DNA from: Nakamurella sp.
Lineage (GTDB): Bacteria > Actinomycetota > Actinomycetes > Mycobacteriales > Nakamurellaceae
NCBI GenBank assembly: GCA_017848755.1
Contig: JAFIHI010000031.1
Coordinates: 1-34,337, forward strand
Reading direction: 5' to 3'
Length of the DNA stretch: 34,337 nucleotides
Under the pieces are notes generated by a model, which saw only the letters and a list, made by a program, of their open reading frames with translations, made no database searches and was not told the DNA's origin. The position numbers and the translations under genes were made by a program. This document shows, piece after piece, positions 16,954-25,180 of the stretch. How positions within the stretch are numbered: position 1 is the stretch's first letter; each line of letters opens with the position of its first letter.

Positions 16954-17109
16954 CACGGTCTCCTTCTCGCGCCAACCGTGGTGGCGAAGCTCTTCCGTCA
17001 CCCGGACTGTCCGGCGAGCTCTCAACGGGTGGAGGGCCCCGATCGGTGCTGCAGGCCGGATCCGTTCGCGCGGCTATTCCCACGTCTACTGCACGGCGCA
17101 CGCGGCTTC

Positions 17110-17155
17110 CAGGATTGAGCGAGAATTATCACACATTGGTTATGGAAAATAAGGG
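17110..17155. promoter_or_regulatory. AT-richer divergent promoter region
   Basis: Between the PrpD-family gene and the DUF4287/DUF5655 gene lies an unusually AT-rich patch in a GC-rich gap. Read on the minus strand it gives GATAAT (17130-17125), a good -10 hexamer. The -35 region is not obvious on either strand. Probably the promoter of the minus-strand three-gene run; the divergent gene may share it. Confidence 0.35.
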
Positions 17156-17204
17156 GACGGCGGCGCAGCACCCTGCGCGCCGGCGCCTCCGGTACCCTGC
17201 CGTC

Positions 17205-17777
17205 ATGCCGGCACCGAAAGCCTGGGCGGAGATGCGCACCATGATGGAGCGCCTGCTGGTGGAGCGCACCGGTGCCGATGTCGTCGTGTGGAACAAGCGG
17301 ATCGCCGTCGAGAAACCGGCGTCGGAGGCGGCGCTGCGAGCCTGGCTGTCCGATCGTGGCGTCACCGGATACGCACAGACGCTGCTGGCGATGGAGACGT
17401 TCGGGTACCCCGATTTCCTCACCGCGTCCGCGGACGAGCTGCTGGACGGGCAGTACGCCGACCGGCCGGCGCTGCGTCCCGTGCTCGACGCTCTGCTGGC
17501 GTTCGCCGCGACCATGGAGTCGGTGACGGTCCAGGTGCGCAAGACCTACGTCACGTTGATCACGCCGCGCCGCCAGTTCGCGCTCATCAGGGCGACCACG
17601 CGGACGCGGGTGGACCTGGGGCTTCGGCTGGCCGGCGCCCAGCCCGGCGGGCGGCTACGTGCCGCGGGCAGCTTGGGGAACGACGTGATCACCGTCCGTG
17701 TCGCGCTGGGGTCGGTCGAGGACATCGACGAGGAGGTGCAGCAGCTGCTACAGCGCGCGCGGGCAGAGAGCCTGTGA
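17205..17777 (+). CDS. DUF4287/DUF5655 domain protein
   Basis: 190 residues from ATG 17205. The first 80 residues resemble DUF4287 (W...LSDRGVTGYAQTLLAMETFGYPDF). The second part is a DUF5655 domain: PVLDALLAFAATMESVTVQVRKTYVTLITPRRQFALIRATTRTRVDLGLRL and then a basic/Gly stretch. DUF5655 proteins are a small alpha/beta family of unknown reaction, often in actinobacteria and sometimes beside transport or stress genes. No catalytic residues can be proposed. Cytoplasmic, no signal peptide. Open frame exists upstream, but no homology or ribosome site is seen before this ATG. Confidence 0.75.
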   Translation: MPAPKAWAEMRTMMERLLVERTGADVVVWNKRIAVEKPASEAALRAWLSDRGVTGYAQTLLAMETFGYPDFLTASADELLDGQYADRPALRPVLDALLAFAATMESVTVQVRKTYVTLITPRRQFALIRATTRTRVDLGLRLAGAQPGGRLRAAGSLGNDVITVRVALGSVEDIDEEVQQLLQRARAESL

Positions 17778-17982
17778 CGCCTCACCTTTCGCGCAGGACT
17801 TTCGTACAGGCGGCGCGCACACGGCGGCGAAACGCAGCCGTGTCGCCGAGCGCGGCAGCGGACAAAGGCCCTTCCATACTCGGGCCATTCGGCCCTGGCC
17901 GCCTCGGCGCACGCCGAGCACGATCAAGGAGCATTCCGGGACGCCGGTAGAACGCGCGGCGGCACCGGACGCGGAGGTCACC

Positions 17983-19077
17983 ATGTACTGCCGAATGTAT
18001 TGTCGAACCGAATCAGCCGACACTGTGACTGACACCGTGCCGCCTCACCATGCGGCGCAGAATCATGCGGGACCGAATCGCAGCGGAACCGCCCGGGCGG
18101 TGGCTCTCGCGGTCGGCGTCATCCTCGCGCTCGCCGGCTGCAGCCACGCCACGCCCCCCGGGGGCGCGTCGACCGCCGTCACGCCGCCCACGACGACATC
18201 GAGTATGACGAGCGGAACCTCGTCCGTGGAAACGCCCGTGTCGACGCCCGAGCAGCCGTCCACGTCGACGCCGCCGACCTCGCCGTCACCGTCCACACTT
18301 TCGAGCAGCACACCGGCCACCAGCAGCACCTCGCCGGCCACCACTTCGACCACCGCCGAAGGGCCGATCCAGACGAAGGTGTACTACGTCATCGAGCATC
18401 GGAACGACCTGCGCCTGGCCCGTGAGATCCGGGGCGTCCCTGCCGGAGCCGCCGGGCCCGTCGCCGCCGTCCGCGACATGATCTCCGGCGCCGAGGATCC
18501 CGACTTCCACACCACCTGGAATCCGGCGACGAAGGTCCTCGGCGTGGACGTCACCGGATCGCTCATCACCGTCAACCTCTCGGCCGATGCCCGTACGGCC
18601 AACGTCGGCTCCGGGGGCGCGGCGCTCATGGTCCAGCAATTGGTGTGGACCGCCACGGAGGCCGCCGGGCGTCCGGATGCGCGCGTCAGCCTGCTGATCG
18701 ACGGCGCACCTGCCGGCGAACTGTGGGGTGTGCTCTCCTGGGATCGTCCGGTGGCTCGCGAGGCGGCGACCGACGTTCTCGCCGTCGTGCAGGTCGATAC
18801 CCCGCGCGAGAACGCTTCCGTCACATCGCCTGTCGTGGTGTCCGGCATCGCCGCGGAATTCGAGGCGAACGTCCCCTGGCGCGTCACCAACCCGGCAGGC
18901 GCCGTCGTCGCGCACGGCCACAGCTCCACGACCGAGGGCATGACGTTCGCGCCGTACTCGTTCACCATCCCGCTGCCGCCCGGCAGGTACACCGTCGAGG
19001 TCCTCCAGGACGACCCGTCCGACGGCGCCGCCGGCCCGCCCTACGTCGTCACCCGGACGGTCACCGTCACGAAGTAG
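17983..19077 (+). CDS. GerMN/Gmad2 domain lipoprotein
   Basis: 364 residues from ATG 17983 after GGAGG. A second ATG lies 12 bp on, inside an imperfect 12-bp duplication of the start (MYCRMYCR). A hydrophobic stretch (about 37-52) ends in LALAGC (Cys53), a lipobox, so the protein is predicted to be an exported lipoprotein. The n-region of about 35 residues is long for a signal peptide. A Ser/Thr/Pro-rich linker (about 60-126) follows, then a GerMN domain (VYYVIEHRNDLRLAREIRG and the Asn/Gly pattern VTGSLITVNLSADAR), and at the end a Gmad2 Ig-like domain (VDTPRENASVTSPVVVSGIA, GRYTVEVLQDD). In mycobacteria such proteins include LpqB-type partners of two-component systems; none is adjacent here. 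Confidence 0.85.
   Translation: MYCRMYCRTESADTVTDTVPPHHAAQNHAGPNRSGTARAVALAVGVILALAGCSHATPPGGASTAVTPPTTTSSMTSGTSSVETPVSTPEQPSTSTPPTSPSPSTLSSSTPATSSTSPATTSTTAEGPIQTKVYYVIEHRNDLRLAREIRGVPAGAAGPVAAVRDMISGAEDPDFHTTWNPATKVLGVDVTGSLITVNLSADARTANVGSGGAALMVQQLVWTATEAAGRPDARVSLLIDGAPAGELWGVLSWDRPVAREAATDVLAVVQVDTPRENASVTSPVVVSGIAAEFEANVPWRVTNPAGAVVAHGHSSTTEGMTFAPYSFTIPLPPGRYTVEVLQDDPSDGAAGPPYVVTRTVTVTK
18198..18211 (+). repeat. Partial TATGACG element inside the Ser/Thr linker of the GerMN lipoprotein
   Basis: Fourteen consecutive bases, ATCGAGTATGACGA, identical to the first 14 of the consensus; the rest is different. It encodes part of the low-complexity linker (SSMTS), a place tolerant to inserts. 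Confidence 0.4.
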
Positions 19078-19098
19078 GGCCCGAACCGACCGTCGCCC

Positions 19099-19117
19099 AC
19101 CGCCTATGACGTTGTTC
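19099..19117 (+). repeat. Degenerate TATGACG element
   Basis: Matches 15 of 19 consensus positions, TATGACG and TGTTC intact, followed by GCG as in the copy at 6983. It lies 22 bp after the GerMN lipoprotein stop, in the same gap as the copy at 19236. Confidence 0.5.
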
Positions 19118-19235
19118 GCGCGCCAGCGCGGCGTACTCCGGCCTGCCCAGCCGGGCGCGGCAGTGGCCTACCCCGGCCGCGCACCTGCCCGGAGAACCGC
19201 CCCCTCGCCCGGCCGGCCGACAGCGGCATCGGCGA

Positions 19236-19254
19236 GAACATCGTCATATTCGAT
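19236..19254 (-). repeat. Dispersed 19-bp TATGACG element, copy in DCC gene leader
   Basis: Matches 18 of 19 positions, read on the minus strand (one C to T change on the plus strand). It lies 74 bp upstream of the DCC protein start. Confidence 0.75.
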
Positions 19255-19327
19255 TCTGCGGCGCGACCGTCTCGGTGCCTCAGACGTGCGCCACCTCGTC
19301 GCCATCGAGCGCTGTTACTGTCGGGAC

Positions 19328-19696
19328 ATGGGCCGGGCGCTGCTGCTGTTCGATGCGGATTGCGGCTTCTGCGCGCGAGCGGCGGCAGTCGCGCCGAGAC
19401 TACGCCTCGATGTGGACGTGAAGCCCTTGCAGGATGTCGACCTACGGCCTCTCGGAGTGTCGGCCGATCGCGCGAAGCGGGAGATCCCGCTGGTTGCCCC
19501 GGACGGGCGGGTGCGTTACGGGCACGAGGCGGTCGCGGGCGCGCTGGCCACCGGCGGTCGCCTTCCGCACCTGGCCGCGCGGATCATGCTCAGCTGGCCG
19601 ATCGACGGGCTTGCCGCCGCGGTGTACCGGCTCGTGGCGCGGAACCGGCACCGGCTGCCGGGAGGCGCCGCGAGCTGCCGGATCACGCCTCGCTAG
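19328..19696 (+). CDS. DCC family (DUF393) thiol-disulfide oxidoreductase-like protein
   Basis: 122 residues from ATG 19328. The diagnostic start is LLLFDADCGFCARAA (5-19), carrying the DxDCxFC motif that gives the family its name and places two cysteines (13 and 16) like a redox site. The rest is the short helical tail typical of the family (LVAPDGRVRYGHEAV, ARIMLSWPI). The reaction is unproven; thiol redox activity is inferred from the CxxC. The stop overlaps the last 14 bp of the convergent small membrane protein gene. Confidence 0.8.
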   Translation: MGRALLLFDADCGFCARAAAVAPRLRLDVDVKPLQDVDLRPLGVSADRAKREIPLVAPDGRVRYGHEAVAGALATGGRLPHLAARIMLSWPIDGLAAAVYRLVARNRHRLPGGAASCRITPR

Positions 19697-19943
19697 CTGC
19701 CGGGATACGGCCGCGCTTGAAGTACGCCAGCGGCCCGAGGATGTTGATCAGTGAGATCAACCGCCATCGGAGCTTGCCGCCGCGGATCTGCTCGGCGGGG
19801 CGGCGCGTGATGTCGACCTGGGCCGCAACGAACAACGAGATCTCGATCGAGCTGAGAACAATGATCGCCACCTGCGCCGCGACCGGCAGATCCTGCCATT
19901 TCTTCTTGTTCTTCAGCGTGTCCTTGAGCGCGTTCATGCGCAT
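19683..19943 (-). CDS. Small membrane protein, PLDc_N-like
   Basis: 86 residues; a second ATG lies two codons in (19937). A short basic N-terminus (LKDTLKNKKKWQDLP) is followed by a hydrophobic helix (about 21-41), a polar loop (DITRRPAEQIRGGKLRW) and a second hydrophobic stretch ending GPLAYFKRGR. This pattern, with an RRP loop and a terminal GPLAYxxxGR, resembles the PLDc_N family of small phospholipase-D-associated membrane proteins, which are often free-standing in actinobacteria and of unknown role. It lies 94 bp beyond the idi stop on the same strand and converges on the DCC gene. Confidence 0.7.
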   Translation of the reverse strand: MRMNALKDTLKNKKKWQDLPVAAQVAIIVLSSIEISLFVAAQVDITRRPAEQIRGGKLRWRLISLINILGPLAYFKRGRIPAASEA

Positions 19944-20036
19944 AGTATCCGCGAGAGGCCGGTCCGCCGACAGAGTCTCAGGTCACGTGAGGTTGCCGCG
20001 GGAACGCCTCCGGCACGTGAGCTCTGTCGCCGCGGA

Positions 20037-20606
20037 CTACGCGGCGCCGTCCGGCAGCAGCCGCTCGCGCAGCCGCTCCCATTCCAGGTGCAGCCACGGG
20101 GCGCAGCGCTCCCGGTGCTCGGCGAGTTCGCCGTCCAGCTCAGCGGGCGAGACCCAGCGCACCGCATCGATTTCCGTGCGGTTGAAGGTGATCGATCCGG
20201 GGTCGACGGTGCCGAGATACACCCAGCACAGCTCGTGTTCGGAGCCGAACGTGCCGAACCGCGCGTGGTAGGTGAACGTGAAGCAGAACTCGAGATCCAC
20301 GCTCAGGCCGAGTTCCTCGGCAAGCCGGCGGGACGTCGCCACTTCCATCGACTCGCCACGGCGCGGATGGCTGCACACGCTGTTCGCCCAATAGCCGGCC
20401 CACAACCGCTTGCCCGCGGCCCGCTGCTGCAGGAGCACTCGACCGTCGGAGTCGAGCAGGAACACCGAGAACGCGCGATGCAGGATTCCGTCCCCGTCAT
20501 GGCAGCGTTCCTTCGTGTCGAACCCGATCTCACGATCGGCAGCGTCGACCAGGATCAATTCCTCGGCGTCCGACGAGACCACGGCGTCACGGTGTGGGCT
20601 GGTCAA
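20037..20606 (-). CDS. idi: Isopentenyl-diphosphate delta-isomerase, type 1
   Basis: 189 residues. Converts IPP to DMAPP, the last step of the mevalonate block. It is the Nudix-like type 1 enzyme, divalent-metal dependent. Catalytic Cys78 lies in NSVCSHPRRGE (75-85) and the general acid/base Glu125 in GSEHELCW (121-128). His36, His43, His80 and Glu123 match the metal ligands of the family. Length is normal. The start at 20606 overlaps the end of the HMG-CoA reductase/mevalonate kinase gene by 20 bp, so it should be translated from the same message. Confidence 0.95.
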   Translation of the reverse strand: MTSPHRDAVVSSDAEELILVDAADREIGFDTKERCHDGDGILHRAFSVFLLDSDGRVLLQQRAAGKRLWAGYWANSVCSHPRRGESMEVATSRRLAEELGLSVDLEFCFTFTYHARFGTFGSEHELCWVYLGTVDPGSITFNRTEIDAVRWVSPAELDGELAEHRERCAPWLHLEWERLRERLLPDGAA

Positions 20607-22920
20607 CCGACACCTCCAACGCCTCGTAGCCGGCGTCGCGCATCGCGCGGGCCACCCGTGGCCCGTCCTCCGGGCAGAGCGCGACGACGGCTCCGCCGCC
20701 GCCCCCGCCCGTCAGCTTCGCGCCGACCGCCCCAGCACGCCGCGCCACCTGTACGAGCTCCTCGATCTGCGGGCTGGAGACCTGCAGCGCGTTGAGCTGG
20801 CCCTGGCAGATGTTCATGAGTTCGCCGAGCTGCGCCAGATTCCCGCCCTCGACGGCGTCGACGGCCGCGAGCGCGAGCGAGTCGATGGTGTCGAAGATGC
20901 TCTCATACAAGCCCGGCTGGTGCTGCCAGCGCTCCCGCACCCGCGCGACGGTCGCGGCGGTGAGCGATTCGGTCCCGGTCAGACCGATCACGATCGGCAG
21001 CGGCGCCGGAACGTTCAGGGTTCGCATCACGGAGGTGGCACCGTTCCCGCCCGCAGTATCGCTCGCGCCGGCAATGTCGCCAACCTCGCCCGTCACGCCG
21101 GTCGGCACCGGCCGATCCGACCGGTGGAACAGGATCGTCTTCCCATAGGTCGCGACCGTGTTGTCCACGCCCGACGGCGTCCCGTGCGCGATCTTCTCGC
21201 ATTCGAACGCGAGCCGGCACACCTGCTCGTCGGTCAAGCCCACCCCGTAGTGCGCATCCACCGCGCGCACGATCGCCACCGACAGCGCCGCCGACGAGCC
21301 CAGCCCCACCGCGCGCGGCACGCCGGGCTGGACGTGGATGCGCATCGACCGGCCGGCCAGGCCCAGCTCACCGAGCACCAGGTTCATCAGACCGAGGAAC
21401 GACCCCGGCCGCGCGGCCGCCGGGTGCAGCCGCTGTTCCACCCCCCAGCGCGGGATCAGCAGCGACAGACCGTCTTCCGCGTCCTCCACGCGCGCCTTGA
21501 TGGACAGTTGCAGCGGTGTGGCGATCGCGTGGCGCCCGTACACCACGGAATGTTCGCCGAGCAGGATCACTTTCCCGTATCCGACGGAGTAGACGGTGTC
21601 CGACCGGGCGGAGACGGACGGCGTCGCCGCTCGTTTCACGGAGCGGAGCTCGTCGATGATCTCGCGCGCCCGCCACACCTTGATCTCACCGTCGTCGAGC
21701 AGTCGCTCAACGACCTGGTCGAAGATGTCCGCATCCGCCCCGGCCGTCGCCGTCACCGACCGCGCATGGAGCGTCATATGACCTTGCTGGATCCCGTCGG
21801 TGGCCAGGGCTTTCAATGCGGAGAAGTTCTGCGCGAGGCCCACCGCCGCCATGATCTGCGCGAGCTCGGTCGCGGATTTCACGCCCAGGATCCGATGGTT
21901 CACGGCGACGGCGGGGTTCGACATCAGCGATCCGCCAACGGTTCCCACCTTCATCGGCATCTCGATGGAACCGACCAGGTTGCCGTCGGCGTCGACGGTC
22001 CAGCTCGTCAGCGAGGTGTACGACTTGCCGCGGGCGGCATAGGCGTGCGCGGCGGATTCCAGTGCGCGCCAATCGTTCCCGGTGGCGATCGCCACCGCGT
22101 CCACCCCGTTCATGATGCCCTTGTTGTGCGTGGTGGCCCGGTAGGGGTCGACGACGGCGAGGTTCGCCGCCGCCACGATCCCGTCGCGCACCTGCTCACC
22201 GGACGAGGTGTTCGTCGCGAGTTTGTCCACGCCGATCACCACCCGGGCCGACGCGAGCGCCCGGTCCGACAGGTTGGACAGGATGCGCATCAGCACCCGC
22301 CCGTCGGTGATCGTCTCGACGAGCGATGCGACGCCCTCGCACATCGTGTTCACCAGGTTCGCGCCCATCGCGTCGCGGGTGTCGACGAGCAGGTGCACCA
22401 CCACCATGTCGCGGCTGCCGTCGGGGGCCGGGTGCACGTACACCTCGAGGTCCACCGCCCCGCCGCCGCGCGCCACCATCTTCGGGTGCATCGAGTTCGC
22501 GAGGTCCAGGATCTCGTCCTTACGTTGCAGCACCGCCGCCTGGGCGCGCGCCGGATCCTTCACCCCGAGCACCTGGATCTGGCCGATCAGGATCGGATCT
22601 GTCGCCCGCGCGGTGAAACCGCCGCTGGACCGGGCGATCTTCGCCGCGGAGGACAGTGCCGCGACGATCGAGGGCTCCTCGACCACCATCGGGATCACGT
22701 AGTCCTGGTTGTTGATGGAGAAGTTCATGGCCAGGCCGATCGGCAGCCCCATCACGCCGATCACGTTCTCGATCATCTTGTCGGCCCGGTGCACGTCCAG
22801 CACCTGTTCGCCGCGCAGCAGCATCTGGTACTCGGCGTCGGTGATCAGGCCCTCGCCGTGAATGGCGTCCAGCCGATCGGGCACCGCCATCTTGTAGAAC
22901 CCTTTGATCCGTGATCCCAC
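20587..22920 (-). CDS. mvaA-mvaK1: HMG-CoA reductase (class II) - mevalonate kinase fusion
   Basis: 777 residues from a GTG at 22920, with an AAAGGA ribosome site. Residues 1-430 form a class II HMG-CoA reductase that makes mevalonate from HMG-CoA: RIKGFYKMAVPDRL at the start, VVEEPSIVAA (Glu81/82), DAMGANLVNTM (183-193), HNKGIMNG (Lys267), TGNDW (Asp283) and GHMTLHARS (His381), covering every catalytic residue. A 15-residue linker follows. From about 445 to the end it is a complete GHMP mevalonate kinase: GKVILLGEHSVVYG (449-462), VGLGSSAALS (538-547), GTPSGVDN (580-587, catalytic Asp586) and KLTGGGGGGAVVAL (735-748). No stop or frameshift divides the halves. So one polypeptide carries two successive steps of the pathway. 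It sits 39 bp after the phosphomevalonate kinase gene and overlaps idi. Confidence 0.95.
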   Translation of the reverse strand: MGSRIKGFYKMAVPDRLDAIHGEGLITDAEYQMLLRGEQVLDVHRADKMIENVIGVMGLPIGLAMNFSINNQDYVIPMVVEEPSIVAALSSAAKIARSSGGFTARATDPILIGQIQVLGVKDPARAQAAVLQRKDEILDLANSMHPKMVARGGGAVDLEVYVHPAPDGSRDMVVVHLLVDTRDAMGANLVNTMCEGVASLVETITDGRVLMRILSNLSDRALASARVVIGVDKLATNTSSGEQVRDGIVAAANLAVVDPYRATTHNKGIMNGVDAVAIATGNDWRALESAAHAYAARGKSYTSLTSWTVDADGNLVGSIEMPMKVGTVGGSLMSNPAVAVNHRILGVKSATELAQIMAAVGLAQNFSALKALATDGIQQGHMTLHARSVTATAGADADIFDQVVERLLDDGEIKVWRAREIIDELRSVKRAATPSVSARSDTVYSVGYGKVILLGEHSVVYGRHAIATPLQLSIKARVEDAEDGLSLLIPRWGVEQRLHPAAARPGSFLGLMNLVLGELGLAGRSMRIHVQPGVPRAVGLGSSAALSVAIVRAVDAHYGVGLTDEQVCRLAFECEKIAHGTPSGVDNTVATYGKTILFHRSDRPVPTGVTGEVGDIAGASDTAGGNGATSVMRTLNVPAPLPIVIGLTGTESLTAATVARVRERWQHQPGLYESIFDTIDSLALAAVDAVEGGNLAQLGELMNICQGQLNALQVSSPQIEELVQVARRAGAVGAKLTGGGGGGAVVALCPEDGPRVARAMRDAGYEALEVSVDQPTP

Positions 22921-22959
22921 GTCCGTGTCCTTTGTCCTCGCCCGGTGTCCGATGCGACA

Positions 22960-24078
22960 TCAGCTACCGGAGATGGTCAATCCCTGCGGCTCGACGGCCA
23001 TATCAATGATGCGGTATCCGATCGCGCCGACCGCATGCCGAAAGGCCTCAATGTGGTCACCGTCTCCTGCAAACCCGATCCCGATATCGCCGCCGCCCGC
23101 GCCGGAAGGCTTATAGATGACGCCGCACTGGGCCGCGGCGTTCCGGATCTCGCGGTGTTCCGTGCCGACGATGTCGAGCCCGGCGGCGCGCCCGAGCTCG
23201 TCGAGCCGCGCGCCATACGCCTCGAAGGCGGCGAGCAGCGCGCCCGCGTCGGCCGTCTGCGCGGCTAAGACCCCCGCCTCGGCGATCGCGGCCAGACCGT
23301 CCAGGTGCTCACGGTACGGGGCTGGGTGGTCCTGCCGCCACGCCGAGAGCACCGCGAGCGATTCCGCCGTCGACGTCGATCGCCCGGTGAACACGCAGCA
23401 CCACCGCACCCCGGCCGGCAGTGCGATCGGCTGCCCGGTGGGTGACGGACCATTTCCGCCGCGGTACGCCACGACTCCGCCGAGCAGGGACGCGGCGATA
23501 TCCGCACCGCTGCCCCGCCCGCCCTGCATCGTCCGGTGCATCGCGACGAGTCGCGGCAGATCCGGCCGTGGTCGCCTGATAAATGCGTGCAGTGCACCGG
23601 CGAGCGCCACCGTGAGCGCGGCGCTGGATCCCAGACCCAGTTTCGCACCCCGCTCGTCGAAGAATGCCGTCGTGGAGAGCGCTGCCGCGAATCCGTGTGG
23701 GCGGCGGTCCGCATCGGGTTTTTCGAGTATGACGATGTTCCCGTGCCCGGGCGGTATCGCGTCGATATGGCCTGTGGCGGCCGGTGTCTCGCGCAGGCCA
23801 TCGGTGTCTGTAGTGGACTCGATGACGTGGGTTACCAGGTGCAGCCGCTCGGCGGCCGCGTCGCCCGCATCCCACCGGACATGCCCACCGGCGGCCAGAT
23901 GCCCCACGGCGTCGGTTCCGAGATCCGGTGCGTGGACACGAATCTCGTCATACTCGATGGGCGCGATGCGGACGGTGGCGCGGCGATTCACGGCGGCCAC
24001 CAGCGCGGTCGCGCCCTCGAGGACGGCGTATTCGCCGAGCAGCATCAGCTTTCCGGGGGCGGACGCGGTGATCGTCAC
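22960..24078 (-). CDS. mvaK2: Phosphomevalonate kinase
   Basis: 372 residues from a GTG at 24078 whose bases overlap the mvaD stop (GTGA). Longer upstream frames lie inside mvaD and lack homology. GHMP kinase that phosphorylates mevalonate 5-phosphate. Visible motifs are SAPGKLMLLGEYAVLEG (6-22), KLGLGSSAALTVALAG (146-161, the ATP loop), RGSGADIAASLLGG further on, and YKPSGAGGGDIGIGF (322-336). This set fits the phosphomevalonate rather than the mevalonate kinase branch, and the separate kinase domain in the next gene fills the other role. Two copies of the dispersed 19-bp element lie inside this gene, in poorly conserved stretches. Confidence 0.9.
   Translation of the reverse strand: MTITASAPGKLMLLGEYAVLEGATALVAAVNRRATVRIAPIEYDEIRVHAPDLGTDAVGHLAAGGHVRWDAGDAAAERLHLVTHVIESTTDTDGLRETPAATGHIDAIPPGHGNIVILEKPDADRRPHGFAAALSTTAFFDERGAKLGLGSSAALTVALAGALHAFIRRPRPDLPRLVAMHRTMQGGRGSGADIAASLLGGVVAYRGGNGPSPTGQPIALPAGVRWCCVFTGRSTSTAESLAVLSAWRQDHPAPYREHLDGLAAIAEAGVLAAQTADAGALLAAFEAYGARLDELGRAAGLDIVGTEHREIRNAAAQCGVIYKPSGAGGGDIGIGFAGDGDHIEAFRHAVGAIGYRIIDMAVEPQGLTISGS
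23722..23740 (+). repeat. Dispersed 19-bp TATGACG element inside phosphomevalonate kinase gene (copy a)
   Basis: Matches 18 of 19 positions. On the gene strand it encodes NIVILE (residues 114-119), in a variable segment just before the KLGLGSSAA loop. Confidence 0.7.
23940..23958 (-). repeat. Dispersed 19-bp TATGACG element inside phosphomevalonate kinase gene (copy b)
   Basis: Matches 17 of 19 positions, in the opposite orientation to copy a. It encodes IEYDEIR (residues 41-47) in a region before the first variable loop. Confidence 0.65.
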
Positions 24079-25088
24079 GCGGCGCCGCCGGTGTCGATGA
24101 GTGGGTCGATCAGCCGGGCCCCGGGGCCGAGCCCGGTGGTGCGCACGTCGAGAACCCCGGGCACTTGCCGGAGTGCGTCGGCCACCCGAGCGGCATTCTC
24201 CGGCAGGCACACCGCCTTCACCTGCGGTCCGGCGTCAACGGTGGAAAACGTTGCCACGCCGCTTGTTTCGCGCATGTAGCGGATCAGGTGCAGGCATTCG
24301 ACGGTCGCGCCGTTCCAGTAGATCAGCGCGGGCCGGCTCGACAGCATCACGGCGTGCATGGTGGTGGAACTGTGCTCGGAGATGTCCGCGAGGGCCGCGA
24401 AGTCGCGCCGCTCGATCGCGGCTCGGGCCTCGGCCAGGGCCGCGGCGGAGCTCGCCGTCCACGCGGCGTACAGCGGCGACGTGCGTCGCGAGAGTTCCAT
24501 GCCCGCACCGGAACTCGTGGCCTTGGCGGCGTCGCTGGTCACCGCGACCACCACCGTCAACGGCCACTCGGCCGGCGCCAGCAGGGGAGCGGCGACCGCG
24601 TCGGATCCGTCCGGTCGCTCACCCCGGGACATCTCGACGAAACCGCCGAAGACGGAGCGGGCCGCCGAGCCCGAACCGCGGCGCGCAAACTCGGAGAGCC
24701 GCTCCGGCGACAGGCCTAGGCCGAGCGCGGCGTCCGCCGCGACGACGAGCGCGGCGAATGCGGACGCCGAGGAGGCCAGCCCCGCCCCGGTGGGGAAGTC
24801 GTTCGTGGACCGCACTTCGGCGAACAGCGTCATGCCCGCTCGCGCGCGCAGAAGATCCAGTACCGCGGTGATTCTCGGGAGTTTCTCCGGAGCCGCCGCG
24901 CCGTTGAGGGTCAGGCTGTCCGCGCCGAGGTCGGGTGAGAACCGCACCCGGGTGCGCGTCCGCAGGCCGTCGAGCGTGATGGAGATCGACCCGGTCGCCG
25001 GCAGGTTGAGCGCGGTGTCGCGTTTGCCCCAGTACTTGACGAGCGCGATGTTGGGCTGCGCGACGGCGGTCGCGTCCAGCGGAGCCAC
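24075..25088 (-). CDS. mvaD: Diphosphomevalonate decarboxylase
   Basis: 337 residues from GTG 25088, with AGGAGG 11 nt upstream; the open frame extends further but only through the hairpin at 25181-25240. ATP-dependent decarboxylation of mevalonate diphosphate to IPP. The family start AQPNIALVKYWGKRD (10-24), STNDFPTGAGLASSASAFAAL (94-114), RRGSGSAARSVFGGFVEM (136-153) and VDAGPQVKAV with its catalytic Asp are all present. First gene of the mevalonate run. Its stop overlaps the phosphomevalonate kinase start, which suggests coupled translation. Confidence 0.92.
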   Translation of the reverse strand: MAPLDATAVAQPNIALVKYWGKRDTALNLPATGSISITLDGLRTRTRVRFSPDLGADSLTLNGAAAPEKLPRITAVLDLLRARAGMTLFAEVRSTNDFPTGAGLASSASAFAALVVAADAALGLGLSPERLSEFARRGSGSAARSVFGGFVEMSRGERPDGSDAVAAPLLAPAEWPLTVVVAVTSDAAKATSSGAGMELSRRTSPLYAAWTASSAAALAEARAAIERRDFAALADISEHSSTTMHAVMLSSRPALIYWNGATVECLHLIRYMRETSGVATFSTVDAGPQVKAVCLPENAARVADALRQVPGVLDVRTTGLGPGARLIDPLIDTGGAA

Positions 25089-25180
25089 GGTCCGGCAGGC
25101 CTCCTGTCTCGGTGGGCGGGCCCGATCGGCACGGTGCCGCCAGGGCGCCTCCACGGTACCCGCCGGGCGGTGGCTCCTCT

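Noticed and set aside
18240..18360. Possible CRISPR-like or minisatellite repeat
   Set aside because: The repeated ACC/AGC-rich codons are only the Ser/Thr/Pro linker of the lipoprotein; there are no regular spacers.
20410..22914. 834-codon plus-strand open frame
   Set aside because: Antisense shadow of the HMG-CoA reductase/mevalonate kinase gene; rich in His/Arg/Gly with no domain.
22960..24210. Phosphomevalonate kinase start at 24210
   Set aside because: The extra 44 residues lie inside mvaD in another frame; the GTG at 24078, overlapping the mvaD stop, begins just before the family motif.
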